From positions 1-17,348 of the forward strand of contig JBEKTJ010000202.1 in NCBI GenBank assembly GCA_049516155.1: DNA of 17,348 bases, given 5' to 3'. The stretch's first letter is position 1, and each line of letters opens with the position of its first letter. Positions 13,300 to 17,348 of this stretch are shown in pieces. The position numbers were made by a program, and so were the translations under genes. The notes beneath the pieces were generated by a model. The model had not been told where the DNA came from, ran no database searches, and was given only the letters and a program-made list of their open reading frames with translations. Origin of the DNA: Bog-159 sp049516155 (GTDB lineage Bacteria > Acidobacteriota > Terriglobia > Bryobacterales > Bryobacteraceae).

Positions 13300-14088
13300 A
13301 TGGCCGCGCCGCTGATTACCCTGACCACCGATTTCGGCTTGTCCGATCACTACGTGGGAGCCATGAAAGGCGTGATCCTTGGCATTTGCCCGCGCGCGCG
13401 CATTGTGGATATCAGCCACGGCGTGGGCGCCTTCGGGATCGCCGAAGCCGCTTTCACGCTTTCCCAGGCGTATCCCTATTTTCCGCGCGGCACGGCACAC
13501 GTGGTGGTGGTCGATCCCGGCGTGGGCACGTCCCGGCGCCCCATTCTGGCGCAGGCGGCGGGTCAGTATTTTGTTGCGCCCGATAACGGCGTGCTTTCCA
13601 TGATGTACGCGCGCGAAAAACACAAGGTGCGCGCGATCTCGAACGCGCGTTATTTTTTGCGGCCGGTCAGCAGCACGTTTCACGGCCGCGATGTTTTTTC
13701 TCCGGTAGCCGCGCATCTGGCGAGCGGCATCGCACCCGCGCGTTTCGGCAAGCCGATCACCGATTATCTGCGCCTGGATTCTGATAAACCGGCGCGCACC
13801 GGACGGCGCACCTGGAGCGGCGCGGTCCTCAAAGTGGACCGCTTCGGAAACCTGGTCACCAACTTTTTGGCTGAGGATTTTCCGGACCTGGACAAGCGCG
13901 CCTTTGCAATGGCCGCGGGGCCTCAGCGCATCGGCGTATTTGCGCACAACTACGCGGAGCGCGGATCCGGCGAGCCATTCCTGATTCTGGGGAGTGCGGG
14001 TTATTACGAAATTTCGGTAGGCCAAGCGTCGGCTGCGAAGATACTGGGCTGTGCCGCGGGTGCTCCTTTGGAACTTACGCTATTGTGA
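13300..14088 (+). CDS. SAM hydroxide adenosyltransferase (SAM hydrolase, DUF62 family)
   Basis: A 262-residue enzyme of the DUF62/duf-62 family, which splits S-adenosylmethionine with water or hydroxide into adenosine and methionine; it is related to fluorinase and chlorinase. Marks: ITLTTDFGLSDHYVGAMKGV at residues 6-25 with Asp11, IVDISHGV (35-42), AHVVVVDPGVGTSRR (66-80) with Asp72, and FVAPDNGVLS (91-100). The C-terminal domain has KVDRFGNLVTNF. There is no sign of the loop of true fluorinases, so hydrolysis is the expected reaction. The physiological role of these enzymes is unclear. Its ATG lies 7 nt from the start of the divergent desulfurase gene and has no Shine-Dalgarno sequence, so leaderless or near-leaderless translation is likely. 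Confidence 0.9.
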   Translation: MAAPLITLTTDFGLSDHYVGAMKGVILGICPRARIVDISHGVGAFGIAEAAFTLSQAYPYFPRGTAHVVVVDPGVGTSRRPILAQAAGQYFVAPDNGVLSMMYAREKHKVRAISNARYFLRPVSSTFHGRDVFSPVAAHLASGIAPARFGKPITDYLRLDSDKPARTGRRTWSGAVLKVDRFGNLVTNFLAEDFPDLDKRAFAMAAGPQRIGVFAHNYAERGSGEPFLILGSAGYYEISVGQASAAKILGCAAGAPLELTLL

Positions 14089-14108
14089 GTGAGCGAAGTC
14101 CGGCAGGG

Positions 14109-15110
14109 CTACGGAGTGCCGCCCAGGCTGCCGGCCACCAACGGCGTATATGAAATCGCAGCTCCGGATGGGTCGCTGAATCCCAGCTTGACGATCAACG
14201 AAGTATTGGGCGCCAGGTTGGATCCTTCAGGAAGCGCCTCGACAAAGCGGCTGCCGATGGGCGCGAAGCACGCAGTGGCCGCCGATTTGTTAGCAAGCGC
14301 AACCCCGGCCGGCAGGTCTTCCAGGATGAAGAACAGGGGACCGGTCACGGCCGCCGTGCCCGTGTTGGTCAGAGTGACTTCTTGGAAGTACAGTTTCGAG
14401 CTCGCGTCGTAAACGATCCTACTGCTGGAAATCGCGATTGTTTCCGTAACATAAGCCTGACACGTACTAACGGTCAGAGCGGCCAGGACCGCGCGGCTGC
14501 CGTCCGTGCCATTACCTTCATTTCCCGCGTCGGTAATCGTGACGCTGGTGAGTACCTGACTGGCGAATTCCACCGGCAGGATGTATTCCTGGCGGTCCAG
14601 CCGCTGGCCCTCTCCATTCGTCCAAGCCTGGACCGTGCTGGTGTTATTGATAGTATTTGTATTGTCGTCGTCGTTGTAATCGCGAACATTCACGTTTCCC
14701 ACCAGCGGTTGTGTAACAGTCGCGCCATCGCTTCCGGTGAACGTGATATACAGATAGGCCGTGGGACCGGCGAAGCCCCACATGGAGTTGAGCAACGTAA
14801 AGGCCGAAGTGACGCCTGAGACGCCCACGGGAACAGTGAGGCGGACGACGCCCGGTCCAAAATTCGCCGCCGCCGCGCCCGCCCAATAGTTGTTGGGGCC
14901 GGCCGCGATGGCAAACGGGACGCCTCCGAAATTCTGGCTGCCGGTTGGAAACGTGTCACCGTTGATGATCAGGAAATCGTTCGGGCCTACATACGTCCAA
15001 GGCTCGTTCGCCAAGCTGCTGAGATCGATGGTAAACTCGCCGGCGTGCGCCGAGGCGGCGGCGAAGGAAATCGCCATCAGCGCGCACGCGACGCGAAAGT
15101 TAACGTGCAT
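14109..15110 (-). CDS. Exported hypothetical protein with beta-rich domains
   Basis: A 333-residue exported protein with a signal peptide at 1-23 (ACALMAISFAAASAHA-GE). The N-terminal two thirds resemble a jelly-roll-like beta domain: FTIDLSSLANEPWTYV, GVPFAIAAGPNNYW, then AYLYITFTGSDG, and an Asp/Asn-rich turn (RDYNDDDNTNT) that could bind calcium. The end looks like an immunoglobulin-like or DUF11-like domain (VTLTNTGTAAVTGPLFFILE onward). No anchor or sorting motif is seen at the C-terminus. The ATG at 15110 is preceded by GGAGGA with about 9 nt spacing, so it is preferred over the GTG at 15125. A perfect TATAAT lies just upstream. Family not recognised; it converges on the SAM hydrolase gene with a 20-nt gap. 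Confidence 0.75.
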   Translation of the reverse strand: MHVNFRVACALMAISFAAASAHAGEFTIDLSSLANEPWTYVGPNDFLIINGDTFPTGSQNFGGVPFAIAAGPNNYWAGAAAANFGPGVVRLTVPVGVSGVTSAFTLLNSMWGFAGPTAYLYITFTGSDGATVTQPLVGNVNVRDYNDDDNTNTINNTSTVQAWTNGEGQRLDRQEYILPVEFASQVLTSVTITDAGNEGNGTDGSRAVLAALTVSTCQAYVTETIAISSSRIVYDASSKLYFQEVTLTNTGTAAVTGPLFFILEDLPAGVALANKSAATACFAPIGSRFVEALPEGSNLAPNTSLIVKLGFSDPSGAAISYTPLVAGSLGGTP

Positions 15111-15124
15111 GCCACTATCCTCCA

Positions 15125-15142
15125 CGCGTGATTATACACGCG
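15125..15142 (-). promoter_or_regulatory. Perfect TATAAT -10 box inside an 18-bp inverted repeat
   Basis: CGCGTG (15125-15130) and CACGCG (15137-15142) are exact reverse complements and flank ATTATA (15131-15136), which read leftward is TATAAT. This -10 box would start transcription about 14 nt before the ATG at 15110, leaving just room for the ribosome-binding site. A -35 is not evident. The palindrome around the box looks like an operator, but this is inferred. Confidence 0.55.
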
Positions 15143-15197
15143 AGGGAGGCCCTGGAGGCCCAGCCCTGTCCGGATTTGTGAAGAGATGCACGCACCG

Positions 15198-15238
15198 GCG
15201 TCGCGAGGAGTCGCGACGCGGCACGCACGAGTGCGTGC
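15198..15238. repeat. Two adjacent perfect inverted repeats upstream of the dciA-gatCA operon
   Basis: GCGTCGCGA (15198-15206) and TCGCGACGC (15211-15219) form a 9-bp stem with a GGAG loop. Immediately after, GCACGCAC (15221-15228) and GTGCGTGC (15231-15238) form an 8-bp inverted repeat with a 2-nt spacer. GCACGCAC also occurs as a direct copy at 15189-15196. The second palindrome covers the expected -35 position of the operon promoter. Confidence 0.7.
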
Positions 15239-15255
15239 GCCACGTCCGCGTGCGC

Positions 15256-15261
15256 TACAAT
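15256..15261 (+). promoter_or_regulatory. -10 box (TACAAT) of the dciA-gatCA operon
   Basis: TACAAT matches the -10 consensus in five of six positions. At a 17-nt spacing the -35 would be at 15233-15238 (GCGTGC), a poor match that lies in the palindrome. The leader would be about 23 nt. Confidence 0.4.
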
Positions 15262-15290
15262 GATTCGGGTCCCCTCATCGTCCTCGAAAA

Positions 15291-15686
15291 ATGGAACGCG
15301 CCAGCAGATTCCTCGGCAAGCTCACCGGCCCGATCGACATCGACGATCTGGCCCGTGCCGCGTGGCCGTTGGCGGTGGGCAAGAAGGTTGCGGCGCGCAC
15401 GCGACCCGCGCGCATGGTGCGCAGCCGGCTGATCGTGGAAGTCGAAGATGCGATTTGGAAAAAGCAATTGTTTACGCTGTCGCGGCAGATCCTGACCAAC
15501 CTGGAACGGCACCTGGGGCAGGGAATCGTCGAAGATCTGGAGTTCCGCGTCATGCCGCCCCGGCGCGACGCGCAGCGAGCGGACGTGGCGCAGCCGGCGC
15601 TGGCAGCGCTGGACGACGCCGACCAGATCGCGGACCCCGTAATGCGCAACATGTATAAAATGGCGCGCAAGAAGGCGTTGGCGTGA
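15291..15686 (+). CDS. DUF721 (DciA-like) protein
   Basis: A 131-residue protein with the DUF721 pattern: AARAAWPLAVG-like start of the domain (LARAAWPLAVGKKVAARTRP), RSRLIVEVEDAIWKKQLFTL and LTNLERHLGQGIVEDLEFRV. DciA proteins of this family load or manage the replicative helicase DnaB in bacteria that lack DnaC or DnaI. That role is known for some members and inferred here. The C-terminal third (MPPRRDAQRADVAQPAL) looks disordered and ends in a basic MYKMARKKAL tail. No Shine-Dalgarno is visible before the ATG. Its TGA overlaps the GTG start of gatC, so it is the first gene of a tightly coupled operon with translation genes. Confidence 0.85.
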   Translation: MERASRFLGKLTGPIDIDDLARAAWPLAVGKKVAARTRPARMVRSRLIVEVEDAIWKKQLFTLSRQILTNLERHLGQGIVEDLEFRVMPPRRDAQRADVAQPALAALDDADQIADPVMRNMYKMARKKALA

Positions 15687-15979
15687 AGATCACGGAAAAG
15701 GAAGTTCGTTACGTGGCGGACCTGGCCAATCTAAGCCTGAGCGAAGCGGAGATCCATAAATTTCAAGCCGACCTGGACGAAATTCTTGGCCATGTGGAGC
15801 GGTTGCACGAAATCGATACGGAAGGCGTAGAGCCGATGGCGCAGGTGCTTTACGCGGCTGGCGATACTACATTGCGCGCCGACCGCGAACGTCCGCCGTT
15901 GGGCACGGACGTCGCGCTGGCGAATGCGCCGCAATCGGGCGGCGGGTATTTCAAGGTGCCGAGGGTCATCGAGCGCTGA
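15683..15979 (+). CDS. gatC: Glutamyl/aspartyl-tRNA amidotransferase subunit C
   Basis: A 98-residue subunit of the GatCAB complex, which amidates misacylated Glu-tRNA-Gln and/or Asp-tRNA-Asn; GatC wraps around GatA and stabilises it. Typical parts: an N-terminal EKEVRYVADLANLSLSEAEI helix pair, FQADLDEILGHVERLHEIDT, VEPMAQVL, and the C-terminal LANAPQSGGGYFKVPRVIE. The start is GTG at 15683, overlapping the TGA of the DUF721 gene (GTGA). AAGAAGG about 8 nt upstream serves as ribosome-binding site. It ends 3 nt before gatA. Confidence 0.95.
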   Translation: MKITEKEVRYVADLANLSLSEAEIHKFQADLDEILGHVERLHEIDTEGVEPMAQVLYAAGDTTLRADRERPPLGTDVALANAPQSGGGYFKVPRVIER

Positions 15980-15982
15980 AAT

Positions 15983-17348
15983 ATGGACCTCCGATCGCTC
16001 ACCGTCGGCCAAATTAAGGATGGCCTGTTGGCGCGCCGCTTCAGCGCCGTGGAGTTGGCGCAGGAAACCTTGCGGTTCGCCGAGGCGGAGAACGCCGCCA
16101 CCAATGCATACCTACGCTTGTCGCCGGAGCGCGCGTTGAACGCGGCTGCGCGGGTAGACGCCAAGATTGCCGGCGGCCACGATCCGGGTCCGCTGGCCGG
16201 AGTGCCCGTGGCGGTGAAAGACGTCATCCTGACCAAGGATTTGCGCACCACCTGCGGCTCGAAGCTGTTGGCGGACTACGTTCCGCCCTACGATGCCACG
16301 GCCATCGCGCGTATTGAAGCGGCTGGCGCAGTGATCGTGGGTAAGACCAACTGCGATGAATTCGCCATGGGATCGTCGAATGAGAATTCGGCATTCGGGC
16401 CGGTGCGCAATCCGCTGGCGCCGGATCGTGTGCCTGGCGGATCGAGCGGCGGTTCGGCGGCTGCGGTGGCGCAGGGGACGGCAGTCGTGGCGCTGGGATC
16501 GGACACCGGGGGGTCGATCCGGCAACCCGCTTCGTTCTGCGGCGTGGTGGGTGTGACGCCGACCTACGGCCGAGTTTCGCGCTACGGACTGACCGCGTTC
16601 GCCAGTTCGCTCGACCACATTGGGCCGCTGGCGCGCACGGTGCGCGATGCCGCCCTGCTACTGCAAACCATGGCCGGCCGCGACCCGATGGACGCCACGT
16701 CGGCCGAGGCGCCGGTGCCGGATTACACACAATCGATGGATGGCAACGTCCAAGGGCTGAAGCTTGGATTGCCCCGCGAGTATCTAAGAGATTTGACGAG
16801 CGAAACCGGCGACTTGATCGACGCGGGCGTCGCCACGTTGCGGAAACTCGGCTGCGAGGTGCGCGAGATCAGCCTGCCGGCGACCGACTATGCGATCGCG
16901 TGTTATTACATCATCGCCACCGCGGAAGCCAGCTCGAACTTGGCGCGCTATGATGGCGTGCGCTACACTTTCCGGTCGGAAGCTTCCGGCACGTTGAGCG
17001 ATATGTACCGGCACACCCGCGGTGAAGGTTTCGGCGCGGAATGCAAGCGGCGCATCATGCTGGGGACTTATGTGTTGAGCGCAGGTTATTACGATGCCTA
17101 TTATCTGAAGGCGCAGAAAGTGCGCGCCTTGGTGGCCCAGGATTTCACCCGGGCGTTTTCGGAAGTGGATGCGATCGTGGCGCCGGTGTCGCCTTTTCCG
17201 GCGTTCAAGCTGGGCGAGAAGATCGACGATCCGCTGGCCATGTACCTTTCCGATATTTACACGATTACAGGCTCGCTGGCCGGCATTCCCTGCATGAGCG
17301 TGCCCTGCGGCGAGACCGCCGAAGGGTTGCCCGTGGGGATGCAGATTC
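15983..17348 (+). CDS. gatA: Glutamyl/aspartyl-tRNA amidotransferase subunit A, 3' end outside the window
   Basis: 455 codons are visible without a stop; the family is normally about 480-490 residues, so only the last 30 or so are missing. It is the amidase subunit of GatCAB, releasing ammonia from glutamine. The Ser-cisSer-Lys triad is complete and at the usual positions: Lys79 in GVPVAVKD, Ser154 in PGGSSGGSAAAV and Ser178 in GSDTGGSIRQPASFCG. Other marks are GKTNCDEFAMGSSNENSAFG, TYGRVSRYGL and SLDHIGPLARTVRDAA. The ATG at 15983 lies 3 nt after the gatC stop and lacks its own Shine-Dalgarno, which fits translational coupling. gatB is not in the window; it may be elsewhere or beyond the edge. 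Confidence 0.97.
   Translation, partial: MDLRSLTVGQIKDGLLARRFSAVELAQETLRFAEAENAATNAYLRLSPERALNAAARVDAKIAGGHDPGPLAGVPVAVKDVILTKDLRTTCGSKLLADYVPPYDATAIARIEAAGAVIVGKTNCDEFAMGSSNENSAFGPVRNPLAPDRVPGGSSGGSAAAVAQGTAVVALGSDTGGSIRQPASFCGVVGVTPTYGRVSRYGLTAFASSLDHIGPLARTVRDAALLLQTMAGRDPMDATSAEAPVPDYTQSMDGNVQGLKLGLPREYLRDLTSETGDLIDAGVATLRKLGCEVREISLPATDYAIACYYIIATAEASSNLARYDGVRYTFRSEASGTLSDMYRHTRGEGFGAECKRRIMLGTYVLSAGYYDAYYLKAQKVRALVAQDFTRAFSEVDAIVAPVSPFPAFKLGEKIDDPLAMYLSDIYTITGSLAGIPCMSVPCGETAEGLPVGMQI

Noticed and set aside
12432..13586. 384-codon open frame on the plus strand
   Set aside because: It lies opposite the cysteine desulfurase and overlaps the SAM hydrolase gene in another frame; both real genes have complete catalytic motifs.

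Overview
The window looks like a chromosomal piece of a high-GC soil bacterium, most likely an acidobacterium of the Solibacter/Bryobacter type. This is an inference from gene content: two secreted proteins built of YGTT..GG (GloVer-type) repeats, other exported proteins of the same style, an MqnD-like protein, a DciA-like gene placed directly before gatC-gatA, and -10 boxes lying almost on top of start codons. No rRNA, tRNA, CRISPR array or intact mobile element was found.

Layout. Bases 1-970 are accessory debris: the end of an IS1-like transposase fused into a truncated small gene, a DUF4926 gene, and a 330-base stretch without a convincing gene. Bases 973-3357 hold a small CPQC protein (+) and a leftward pair (MqnD-like protein, then an exported HEAT-repeat protein). 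Bases 3400-7030 are the most unusual part. A small conserved gene ends in a 241-bp segment (3886-4126) that recurs in the same orientation at 6748-6988 with about 95% identity. Between the two copies lie an IS630-type transposase remnant and two exported proteins. Bases 7103-10630 read leftward: an FAD-dependent dehydrogenase, a second GloVer-repeat protein with seven repeats, and a winged-helix regulator preceded by a start-less reading frame that may be what is left of a partner gene. Bases 10990-14088 are housekeeping: a cysteine desulfurase overlapping mnmA (leftward) and a divergent SAM hydroxide adenosyltransferase whose start lies only 7 nt from that of the desulfurase. An exported protein (leftward) with a palindrome around its -10 box follows. 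The rightward operon dciA-like/gatC/gatA then runs off the right edge.

How the genes fit together. The desulfurase and MnmA form a sulfur relay to tRNA U34. GatC and GatA are two subunits of the tRNA-dependent amidotransferase. The MqnD-like protein suggests futalosine-type menaquinone synthesis or a related small-molecule step. The exported proteins have no visible catalytic motif and are probably surface or periplasmic. The best candidate for something undescribed is the direct-repeat-flanked cassette at 3886-6988. The selection pattern in its repeats shows that both copies diverged while under protein-level constraint, although copy 2 now lacks its 5' half.
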